A stretch of 64,000 nucleotides of DNA from Spironucleus salmonicida (Eukaryota > Fornicata > Diplomonadida > Hexamitidae), in NCBI GenBank assembly GCA_000497125.2, contig CM035322.1, positions 1,496,001 to 1,560,000 of the forward strand. Direction: 5' to 3'. Below, piece after piece: positions 1-10,604 of this stretch. The position numbers were made by a program, and so were the translations under genes. The notes beneath the pieces were generated by a model. It worked only from the letters and a program-made list of their open reading frames with translations, did not search any database and was not told the origin of the DNA. Positions within the stretch are counted from its first letter, which is position 1; each line of letters opens with the position of its first letter.

Positions 1-590
1 CTCAAATAACTAGATAAGCTGTACTATAATACTTTAATTACTTAGTTGCATTCATTAAAATGAGCTTAACTTGCCGTATTAAAATGCATTAATTACTTTT
101 ATTTTTAATAATGATTTTGGAATTTCTCGATCTATTTATGAAGTAGCATTATATAAAAAGCAATTCTTTGAAAAATAAAGTTTGTTTAATGTATAAATTG
201 GACTATAAATAATATTTCCAGTTATTTATGACAAAATCAATTACAAAATACTGCAATTAAAAAAAATTCAGTGTGATAATAATATTTAATACTTGATATG
301 TAACATCTCAACTGATGTTAATTCAACTATTTATTTCATGGTTAATGGAGTTTAGTTTAGTAGTAATATATCTATTAATATTAAAAATATAGAAGGTAAC
401 TATGGTATAGAATAAATATTATTGACTAGAAAAAAATATATTAAGTAAAAAATGGAAAGTATAATCCAATATTAGTATATAGATTATGAAATAATGATAG
501 GCATAATAAGTATAGTATTTATATAACTTTTACTATTATGCATTTTGATAATTTTAATAATAGTTAAAATTAAAAGTGATCATTGAAACC
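1..590. other. AT-rich non-coding flank
   Basis: Very AT-rich sequence downstream of the fibrillarin stop codon. I see no frame with coding-like composition, no tRNA-like fold and no repeat array. It should hold the fibrillarin 3' UTR and spacer. Confidence 0.5.
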
Positions 591-1565
591 TCATTTTTTA
601 TATTTACCAACAATAATAGCATGATTTTTGTGGAACTCATCTATGCTGAGATGTTTGTCAACTTTAAATCCACCCTCAACCAAAACATTCGATTCCTGAG
701 CAAAAATAACCTCAGGTGCTGATGTAGAATCAACTGAAGAAGCCTTGATAGATATCATCATACCACCACCTAATTTCAAGAAAAATTTTGCATTATCAAT
801 AACAATTCTAGCCTAATCTGCCTGAGCTACATCTGAGAAAATCGCATCAACCTCAGGAACAACCATTCTATACTTCCAGGGGTGACGAGCATCACCAATA
901 ATAGGGAAAACATTTGAGCGATTCTTAGACATTTCCAATAAGTCGCGACCAGATCTTTTAGAGAATTCAACAGCATAAACAGCTCCGGTAGGACCAACTA
1001 TATCAGATACATGAGATACTGTAGTGCCATTAGCAGCACCTAAATACAATACTTTTGAACCTGGTTTAAGAGGCATATAGCTTACTTAACATAGGATAGC
1101 AGCTCCTAACTTAGATCTGAAAGGATTCCATTCACGATACTCTATTTTATCAGTACCAACTTCAGCCTAAATACGTTTTTCTCCATAAACTGAAATACCA
1201 GGAGCCATTGATTTAGTAACAAGAACATCAGTTTTACCTCTCGATAAGAATAACCCAGGATATGTTTTATACTCTTCTATGACAACACGAGAACCACCAC
1301 TCTAACGAGGAGGACCACGACTAGGAGGACCATTACGATCTCCACCACGAGGTGGTCCATTACGATCACCATCACGGGGCTTAAAATCACGGCGTTAACC
1401 ACCATTCCTGTCTCCACCAAACCTATCACCACCATTTCTGTCTCCTCCATTCTTATCTCCACTGAATCTATCGTTATTCCTCGGTGGTCCACGATTGTCA
1501 CGACTATCACTACCACGGCGATCGCCACCTCTGTCATTACCTTAGAATTTATCACCAAAGGCCAT
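591..1565 (-). CDS. Fibrillarin (rRNA 2'-O-methyltransferase)
   Basis: Catalytic subunit of box C/D snoRNPs in the nucleolus; it transfers methyl groups from S-adenosylmethionine to the 2'-OH of rRNA. The frame encodes 324 residues from MAFGDKF to a TGA. Residues 1 to about 95 form a Gly/Arg/Asp-rich tail, followed by the methyltransferase fold. SAM motif I is [16 protein letters not shown] (about 171-186); VYAVEFS and the [10 protein letters not shown] motif follow, and the protein ends GKYKK, all typical of fibrillarin. Several Gln codons are TAA or TAG inside conserved blocks, which proves the code reassignment. The N-terminal tail uses GGDRNGG-type repeats rather than classical RGG. A pyrimidine-rich element lies just upstream. 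eS10 follows upstream on the same strand. Confidence 0.97.
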
Positions 1566-1570
1566 TGTGA

Positions 1571-1594
1571 AATGGAAAATGAAAAGAAAAAGTG
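1571..1594 (-). promoter_or_regulatory. Pyrimidine-rich start-proximal element of fibrillarin
   Basis: On the minus strand the bases just before the ATG read as a T/C tract (CTTTTTCTTTTCATTTTCC). It resembles the TTTTTCCACTCC element upstream of other ribosome-related genes here, but lacks the CACTCCA core. Role as initiator or promoter is inferred. Confidence 0.3.
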
Positions 1595-1690
1595 ATTATA
1601 TTATTATACAATTATATATTAATTATTATTTTTCAAAAAGCTTGATACAATTTTGAAAAATATATGAATTATTAAATAGCTTATAATTAA

Positions 1691-2056
1691 TCAGTCTCTC
1701 TTTCTGAAAGCAGTACGCTCAGGCTGAGGAGCTTGAACTATTTACTTGGCACAAGGGGTTGGGCGTACAATAGTATCGATATCGAGTTCATAACGGATAT
1801 AATCTTCACCAGCCTTTGTAAGCATGAAGTAGTGAGATTACCAAGTGAAAGTGTCCTTGACATAGTTACGGGACTTAAGAGATTTCATGAGGCAGTTAAC
1901 ATATAAGTTACGGCAAAGACAGTCATTACCTTCAGCATCTTTATAAACTAATCCTTCAACTCCCTGGGTACGGACAGTATCTTTCATAACAAGACCATTG
2001 TTCTTGAAAAGATGGTTGTAAACAGTACGTTTAACGACTTCAGGGACGTGGACCAT
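1691..2056 (-). CDS. RPS10: Ribosomal protein eS10
   Basis: Small-subunit ribosomal protein eS10 of 121 residues. The N-terminal winged-helix-like S10/plectin domain is clear: the start MVHVPEVVKRTVYNHLF, then GLVMKDT, the conserved VRNLYV equivalent CRNLYVNCLMKSLKSR, and the YVKDTFTWQSHYFMLT block in which the Trp-Gln is TGG-TAA. The tail is short and basic, ending AFRKRD. Family members are usually 100 to 165 residues, so this is a compact form. It stops at TGA 127 bp from the fibrillarin start. The minus-strand element TTTTTTTCCACTCCATTT lies a few bases before the ATG. Confidence 0.95.
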
Positions 2057-2061
2057 ACACG

Positions 2062-2079
2062 AAATGGAGTGGAAAAAAA
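2062..2079 (-). promoter_or_regulatory. TTTTTCCACTCCA start-proximal element of eS10
   Basis: Read on the minus strand as TTTTTTTCCACTCCATTT, ending 5 bp before the ATG. It has the same T-run plus CACTCCA layout as the element before uS15 and the 1,366-aa gene. A transcription-initiator role is inferred from position and recurrence. Confidence 0.45.
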
Positions 2080-2149
2080 TTTAAAAAGTGACAATATATT
2101 TAAGTAATATATATTTAAATATATACTATTAAATTTGAAAATAATCATC

Positions 2150-4843
2150 TCATAAATCCTATACACCATCTATCTATAATGCGAGTTATTATTTATCAAG
2201 TAGTCCAAAATTTATAATAGGAACTTATAGTGATCTTCTTGGATATGTGTTTAAAACTTCAGGTGAATACGCAATGCAGTACCAAATCTATCTTTCTATA
2301 GCATTTTGTAATTTTTCATACTCCTCCTATATTGAGATCCATTATTTAATATACTCCTTAAACTAATGTGATACATCTAGAGTATATAACCGTCTTTTAA
2401 CTGTTATTACATCCTTAAAATCAAAGACTTCTTATTGATCAAAATCTAATAATTTCTTTTGCATGACTCTAGCCATGTTAACATAAATTCTACTATAACA
2501 TTAAGTTGATATATCTTACAATTTAAAATAGGCTTATTAATCATATGAATTTATCTAATTAAACTTTTCAGCATATTGAACTAATGATCTAGTCATATTT
2601 TCTAAACTTTCATAAATTGTAAGATTGACTCTTCCATTAGCATGTGTATCATTTAAGTTAATATTAACAGATAAGTTTTTGTGTGGTTATACTGGACTAT
2701 TAATTAATAAGCCCTAACTAATATCTTATATAGTTGTTGGTCGATTTTATATATTATCAAAATCATTTAAATAAACTTCATTTACATAAGTTTTAGAGTT
2801 ATTATTCTACTATATATTATCTAAGCAGTCTTCATAACCTGATTCATTACCTATTGATGATGTAAAAGATGAGTTTGAATTAGATTTTCTTAATTTAGAG
2901 TTAGATCTTGAGTTAACTTTTGGTTATTTAAGAATACTAAAATCAATAGTTCCTTACTAGATCATTCTATAATATCCATCTTAGTCAAATATTGAAGATT
3001 CTACACATTTAAGCATTTCTTATAATTATGCATTATAATCTACTATTTTTTACAATTTTTATTATTCTGCTTAAAATTTACCTGATGATTTTGAATGATT
3101 TACTCTTTTTGATTTCAATACTAGATCTAATTATTAATATTTTATATTTGACTACTAGGTTAAAATTTCCATATTGATCAATTTTTGTCCAATTACATCT
3201 TATTGTACTGATATTTCGTCAACAGATGATTTATTTTCCATAAAGACATCTAACTTTTTCACTAATGCTAATAATTCTAATGACTGATCATTATCAGATA
3301 CAACTTAAATACGTAAAATATTTGGGTCTCCATATGAAGATGCTGCTTTTAATGATTATTAATATTCTGATTTTAATTCTTAATATAATTAACTACATTC
3401 TTGTTCATAAACGTAAATATATTTTTTTAATGTTCGATTTTAGTCTTTCATTAGTTAAAACTGTCCTCCATACTCTTTTAATACTCTTTAAATTACTTAC
3501 TGATAAATATTAATTGGAGCATCTTTATCCATTTCATCAACAATTTGTTCGATCTCTGGTTCTAGTCTCTTTATAGGTTCATTTCCTGAATTATCTTATT
3601 CAATTTTAATATTTCTTTAAAAAATCTTTTTAGTACCATATTTTTCGTGCAAAAACTTTTTGAATTTAATTTTTTCATCCTGTATTTTTTCTATAGTCTC
3701 CATCATCTAATTTACCTCATGCTCAATATTATCCTTTTGTGCATCCTTTTGTAATTTTCCTTCTTTTATTATTTATTTTAATTTATCCTCTGGATACTCT
3801 TAAACTTGATGTACACGAAAAGTACATATTTCATTTAGGTATGTTTCAGTTTAGTCGACCAACTCCTGTGCTTAGATTATCCAATCTTCTTTCTACTTCG
3901 AGCTTCCAATGCCCTGAGAGGAGCGGAATTCTTCTTTTTCATTTCTGCCCATGACTACATGGTCTAATTCAGATTTAGTCAATATTTTTAGAACTTGAAA
4001 TTCAATTAAATCTTTGCAGTCTGCATAATGAACATTTGCATACAATTTTGCATGTTTCTCACAGCATGCGAGATAACATCCACAACCACCACAAAATACG
4101 TTTTAGTTCACCTCGGAAGAAGCACAAATTGGGCAAATGTGCTGTGTATTTAAAAAAGCCAGAAAATCATTTAATAGTGTAATTCTATCGGTAAAATTGA
4201 TATAATTGTAGTAGTCTAGTGATACTTTGAACTTGAGTATAGCCTATGTAAAGTAAATTAAAGATTTTTTGACAGCTTCAGAAGGATTTATGATGTGTTT
4301 TATTGCATAATTATATCTCGAATTCAATATTTAATAAGCTTTTTAAAGTTATTATAATAAGTTAATATTCAGGGTAGATTATTTATGCCTTTATGTGTTA
4401 AAATCTTCTAACAGCTAGATATCCTTAATGTCAAAAACCTCAGAAGAATTAATAGCCCTGCGCGGTGGAAAATTAAGGTCAAATTTTCGCCCATTAAAAT
4501 TGCTTATTAAGGACTGGATATCCATATCAACTTCATATAATCGATAAATCTATTAAATTGACGTAGAAGCGATAACTAGCTCTATTGAATATGGAACAGA
4601 TATAGAGTTTATATCTAATGTGGGAGATATATTGCAGTTAACTGACTTTCTTTAACCGGGAACAACTGCACCTTGTGAATTTGAGATTGTAACTACTAAC
4701 AAAGGTGAAGTTTGTGCTTTAATTGAAAATAACATTATATCTTATTGGCAGTTATTAATTCGTATCTCAAAATTATTAATGGATGTATTGTGTATTGATA
4801 AAAACATCCCCCATGTATTATCGTAAATTAATATTTCTTACAT
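2150..4843 (-). CDS. MYND-type zinc-finger coiled-coil protein
   Basis: A continuous frame of 897 residues starting MQEILIYDNTWG. The first 120 or so residues look like a beta-rich domain. A Cys/His cluster at about residues 235-270 reads CPIC, ten residues, FCGGC, then YLACCEKH and a final VHYADC. The spacing, especially the closing H-x3-C, fits a MYND zinc finger, a protein-interaction module. The remainder is Lys/Glu/Gln-rich and probably coiled coil, with a Ser-rich stretch near 620-660. I chose the upstream ATG at 4843 because the frame is open and in-frame to it; an internal ATG lies 36 bp downstream. Target and pathway are unknown. B-box is the alternative assignment for the finger. 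Confidence 0.8.
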
Positions 4844-5919
4844 TTGTATTAATATTGAATATTATATATAATAATAAGTTTAAATAAATATTAGAAATAA
4901 TAAAATATTTAGATGATATAATTTGTCCCAAAATCCAATATAAAGTAAACAATAATCATCTGAATTCAGATATGTAAAAAATTATTTTTAATAAATGATT
5001 AAATATTTTATAAGGTACTTTATAATATTAGTTAATAATTACTATAAATGATAATATTACTCAAATGATAATTATGTTTTTTATGATTAACATAGTATCT
5101 TTATGATAAATAATTTTAATTTTGAATAATAAAATTAAGCCTATAATTTTTATAAATGCTACGCTATATATAAAAAAGTATAAATATATCCGTATCGTAT
5201 TAATAATTTTTATACAGATTATATTAGTTTTATCAACATCACTAAGTAATATGTCCTTGATTGAATTTGATTTTATGTAAGGATCAAAAATTATAATTGA
5301 AGAACTGATCCAATAATAATGATTATTTTTAATTACCTTAGTGTAAAATTATAAATAATAGTATATCAAAGTTGATTGCATCTTATATATTAGGTTACTA
5401 TAGCTAATTCTGTGAATAAATCAGGATTTCATGCATAATATTTGATTTTCATCTTGTTAAATTGAATTCTGTTAAAAATATTCATATAAAACGAATTCAA
5501 GGCTTTTTGATATATTGATAAATTTTAGTGAAATTATATTATTAATAAAGAAAATAATTAAATTATTATAAGAGTAAATCATTTTTTAATAAGCTTCATC
5601 TGAGTAAATTAGATTGAAAAATTCAAATTTTATTACATTTTTATTATACACTTGTTTAATATTAGATAAAAGAACCAGTGAAATAATATAATTATAATAT
5701 TCCCCTTATATAAAACAGTATTAGATAATACTTTATTAAAAACGGAGCAAACTAATTAAATTTTTAGATATCATAGTTTGATTAGAATGTATATGCAGAG
5801 TATTATTATTTCAAATTATATTTGAAAATTATGATATGTTTTCTTCATTGAGGAAATGATAGTTTATAGACACCTCTTATACATATTTCTATTATTATAT
5901 AATATTATTTAATCTAGTA
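4844..5919. other. Long AT-rich divergent intergenic region
   Basis: About 1.1 kb between two divergent genes, made of A/T-rich sequence with no frame of protein-like composition and no recognisable RNA. It must contain the promoters of both flanking genes. Confidence 0.5.
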
Positions 5920-5929
5920 CTCCACTCCA
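5920..5929 (+). promoter_or_regulatory. CTCCACTCCA element before the 1,366-aa gene
   Basis: The sequence CTCCACTCCA ends six bases before the ATG at 5935. Its CCACTCCA core is identical to that before eS10 and close to TCACTCCA before uS15. Function as an initiator is inferred. Confidence 0.35.
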
Positions 5930-5934
5930 ATTAC

Positions 5935-8900
5935 ATGTCTCACTAATCATTTTAGGTACCCCCGATCTTTTTAGACTCAGATTTTTAAGTTTTGTAGTAA
6001 CATAGCCAACAAGAATAATTACACGTTGTAAAAATCCCAGTATCTTAAACTTCTATAGATATGCCGTTAGTTTCTCCAGATACAATTAAATCTCTTATTA
6101 GCTGCACTAATTCGAACACAATCACACTATAAACGGTGTTTGGAGTATAAGATCACGTATCATTACAGTAAATTAGATTAAATATATTATAGACTATTAA
6201 ATAAAGAGGTTTTGATGGAATTCGTGCTATCTCGAGAGTATAACTATAATAGTTTTTAGATTCAAATCACTAATTTGATGTACAATTACGTAATTCTATA
6301 AAAGATTATCTTACTAGACCTATAGATAAAGAATGTATAGAAGCATAGTTTGATTCAAACCCATAATCTAATAGTACATTTTCAACTTTAAATTTACTCT
6401 AAAAAATCAAAGAATAATGCCAAGACTAGTAGCCTAGAGGTACCAAACGTTTCTATACGAAGAAGCTTATTTCATTCTTACTCGGAGATGGCCGTAATCC
6501 TTACCTTGGAAGAATGATTTTTTCTCAAATTGGCAATAAGATGACAGACTACCATCGACTTTAATTAAATAATAGTTTTGCACATTTTCATGTTACAAAA
6601 GGTTCAGAGAATCCTATTTTTAACGAAGAACTAACTGAAGAAATGTAAAACAGTCACTTATACGGATTTAACGGTCGGTCAGTTGTTATAGAGCATATAG
6701 AGCCATTTACACTAGGTCTTTAACTTCCAGGAATGGCTATGAAGCCATCATTTTTAGGTCATACGTAAAACTTAAATACATTCAAAGAAATTGTTGAATC
6801 AAAATTTTACAATAAAGGGAAAAACCCATTCACATTCCCATTTATTCCACAATCTAATTTAATCAACTCTTATGAATCACTAGAGAACCTAAAATATCAA
6901 CTTAAGACTCTATTTGTTTCAGAGGAATTAGACCATGCAGTACCAGTTTTAGAACTATGCCATGGAATCGCTCCATTTTCAAGTTACCAACAACAGAATC
7001 GCTTCCTTCTCACTAGAAATAGAAATAGTGCTATTACTCGTAATCCAGCATAGAAAATTGAGTCTAAACTAAAGCTTAATTCAAGTTAATTTACACTTCG
7101 AGAGCTTCCATTAGCATTTACTGTAGGTTAGTTCATACCAACAAAACATTTTGATATGAAATAAGCAGATTCAAAATAAGCGAAAACTTCACTATAATAG
7201 AGTTAATAAGACCCTAAAATGGTACTGGCAGAAATGTATAGGCGTGAAAGAAGCGCATAATTTTACTACAGAATAGTTCAAGTTTAAGAGGATAAAAAAG
7301 TAATTGATGCTGTGGCATCGGAAATTTTTCCACGAGAAAATAAAAATAAGGACTATTTAAAAATAGAAAGTAACAGAGTAGTATATAATGGCTTAGATGA
7401 GAACAACAAAATAGAAGAATTAACCAAACATATGCTAATTTATGAAAATTAAATTGCTACTTGTTAGTATGTATAACAATTTTGGGATAAAACTAAAGCT
7501 ATTAATTATTTCCACTAAATTTTTTAAGCATATAACAGGTATTCAAATAAAAAGACAGTGGAAGAGAAGTACAGTCATGTGTGGTTTATGTTAGACCGAT
7601 TTTTGGGTTGGATGAACTTATCTCAAAGCCTGATTTGTAATAATAGACTCGCAAAATATTACTGGATTTCAACTTACTAGACACCAGATTAAAGCTAACA
7701 TGTGATTCTACAACACAATACATTCAAGTCTTTCGCACCATCATAAGTATATTAAAAATGCTAATAAATAGATAGCTCAATTATCAAATAACTGAAATTT
7801 TCATCTGTTACATCTCAAAATTATACTTCAAACTACAAAAAAGTTGAAGACTACGGCCGTCAAGATTCAATTTCACTTCGTGATCCTTTTGAAAACAATA
7901 TATGTTTTAATGTTAATGCACAGCGTATTTAAGTTTGTCACAAGTACAATTTGATAGGCCAAACATTTATGCATACAATGACCCAAGAATAACAACGTGG
8001 CGTTTAAAACTGGTAGGCTCGCTACGATCAAGCATTTAAAAAGCTTGAATCAATTGATTTGTTCACTCAAGAAGCTAGGCAATCAGTAACTCAATTGAAC
8101 TACTAAAAACGTCGTAAAAATATATAAAACCAAGATAGTTATGTAGAAACACATTTAAACTGTTTATATGTCGATGTTAAATAATTAAAAACGGCTTTTA
8201 TGAAAATGTAGTAAACGAACTGCCATCCAAATTAGCTAGATAACGCTGAAATGAATGTTTTTGTTGAGAATTCGGAATTGCGTAAGTTAGTTCCAACTGT
8301 TATCAAAAAGGTTATGGAACGTGGAAACGAGCAGTCGAGGTCCCTATCAAACAACGAATATTATGATGTTTTATTCGCTGCTGGTTAAAAAATAGTTCAT
8401 TCTATCAATGAATTTATAAAGTGTAATGGCCAAAAGGGCCCTATTGTGAAACGTTATATTAGCGATAACTTGAATTAAATGGAAAAAGCAATGAAATTTT
8501 TCAGCGAATCTGGTGATAGTTTCAACCTCATGTCACATGATATATTTACAGTATAAATAGACAAACTTTTATCTAAGGATCTGAGTAATTTAGAACCAAT
8601 AAAGGGATACAAGTCAACACAGAATACTACCAATTTTAAACAAGAGGGGAAGGTTATCAACGAATAAATTTTTATTAATTACGATGCTTTGCAGACAATG
8701 TAAAAATAATCAGTTTCTCGTGATATCCATTTATCACAAGAGTATAACGAGGCTATGTACGAACTTGGTCGTTTTTTAAAAATAAAAAAGGTATCCGAGC
8801 GTGAACAAATCGAATTTTAGATTTTCTTTTCAAATGGTTTTGAAGTCTTAATTAACGATAAAAACTGTTTTGATGATGCGTCATAATTTATTAAATAACA

Positions 8901-10035
8901 AAAGGATGTAAAGGAGTTTATTAATGAATTTTAAAAATTAGATGATAAAGCTAAAAACTACTGTAATTAGACATATAAATATGCTGTTAGCAATCGGTTT
9001 GTGTCTCCACCTATTTGCGGAAATCAGAACTGCAATTTTAAGTTTAATCAGACAATTGATCAGGATGTTTATTACGTAAATTTATAATAATCATATTTGA
9101 ATAATATAGAATTTCACGATGGATATAGCTTAATAACGTTTGACAAACCTATTTCTGAAATGGGAAGCTTCGTTAATTCTCAGCAAAAAGCTTATCTTTT
9201 GACTATGAATTCAAAGTCAAAAGCGGCTGCTCTGAATCAAAACCTCGATTGGGCAACTGCCTACCAACACGATCTAGATATTATTGAATAATTTCCGGTA
9301 AAAATAGATCTAGACCAATTCTTAAATTCTAGAAAAAAATTTACAGAACAAATTAAAAATATCTAATTATATAATAACTAAATTAGTTTAGTATCAGAGT
9401 TTATTAAGTCAGTACCTATTACCCAGGCATAGCTCTTTGATAAATAACTAGTGCTAACAGAAAAGTTCTTTGACTTTGATGGAGGCATTTTGTAGCAGGG
9501 AATCTCATAATTTTATACCCGTATGACCTAACAGTTTTATGATATTTATGCTAAAATAAACGATGGAAAGCGCCCAGACTTCCTTGATGATATTTAAAAA
9601 TTATTGAACAATAAGTAGAATCTATCTATTAGATATATTTTAATAAAGTAAGTTGTGCATTTGCTCAAACTAGTGCTCAAATAATCATTATACGTTATGG
9701 AGCCATGGACGCTGGACGATATAAAATCAGAGAAGAATTTGAGGTTGCTGTACCGAAAAGAAGCGGTAGAAGTGGATGGAAGATGTTTTGGAACAAGATC
9801 TTTTTGGGGGTCAGTATTGTACTTAATGGACGAGTTAAGAGCATGGAATGCACGTTCTGATGAGGAAAATGTTTACTATTTCGGGCTACGTGCTGGAGAT
9901 TTGCTAGCTGCACATGAATCTTAAGAACGCGGCTTGCTGACTGTTTAACTCGTTCGTTAAGAATAAATTTAATCAACTTAGATCTTAGAGGAGGATATTT
10001 TCGAATCTGAGTGTAGGAGGAAGGGGTTCTTGTGA
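5935..10035 (+). CDS. 1,366-residue protein of unknown function
   Basis: One uninterrupted frame of 1,366 residues from MSHQSFQVPP to a TGA, with dozens of in-frame TAA/TAG codons. I do not recognise a family. The sequence has an ordinary globular composition: Gln-rich N-terminus to about residue 180, then blocks such as FLLGDGRNPYLGRMIFSQIG (about 190-210), a mostly helical charged middle, and a more GC-rich C-terminal segment with YYFGLRAGDLLAAHES (about 1307-1322). No signal peptide, membrane segment or nucleotide-binding motif is visible. It stands alone, divergent from the MYND protein. Coding status is certain; function is open. Confidence 0.85.
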
Positions 10036-10604
10036 TATGGGTATTGATAATTTTTATTTTTTAAGTTATATTTGTATGCTCAGTTGCTAGAAGTATATTC
10101 TAATGTTTTAATATTTGCCGTTATTATTTTATTTAAAGATCTTTTATCCAGTAAATTTGTTTGAAATATTTGAGTATACGAATACTATAAAACGTTAATA
10201 AAATGTCAACTTAATTGGAATAAAGTTACAGTTACACATATAATATTTCTAAGGGTCATATTTAATGCATTAAATAGGCATTAGTAATAGGAAATATATA
10301 CATGATAAATTAAGCATAAATTGACGTACCAAAAAAGATGAGTTAATACAACTAGGAAAACTAAAGTAGTTTAAACTGAGCATTATGGTAAATGATTGAA
10401 TAATTAGTAATCATGACAGAGATATCCCTACTGCCCTTTCACAGTTAACTAACATAAATAATAGATTCACCAAATTATATTTAACTTTGATAATTATTAA
10501 ACAATCAACTTATTGATATAAAAGATGTAATAAATATACTATTTTCAAAATAATACAATAAAATATTCATCATTCGAGCTAACCTGAAGGAGTATTTACC
10601 TATT
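10036..10604. other. Convergent intergenic region
   Basis: About 570 bp of AT-rich sequence between the 3' ends of two convergent genes. I see no gene, repeat or RNA in it. Confidence 0.45.
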
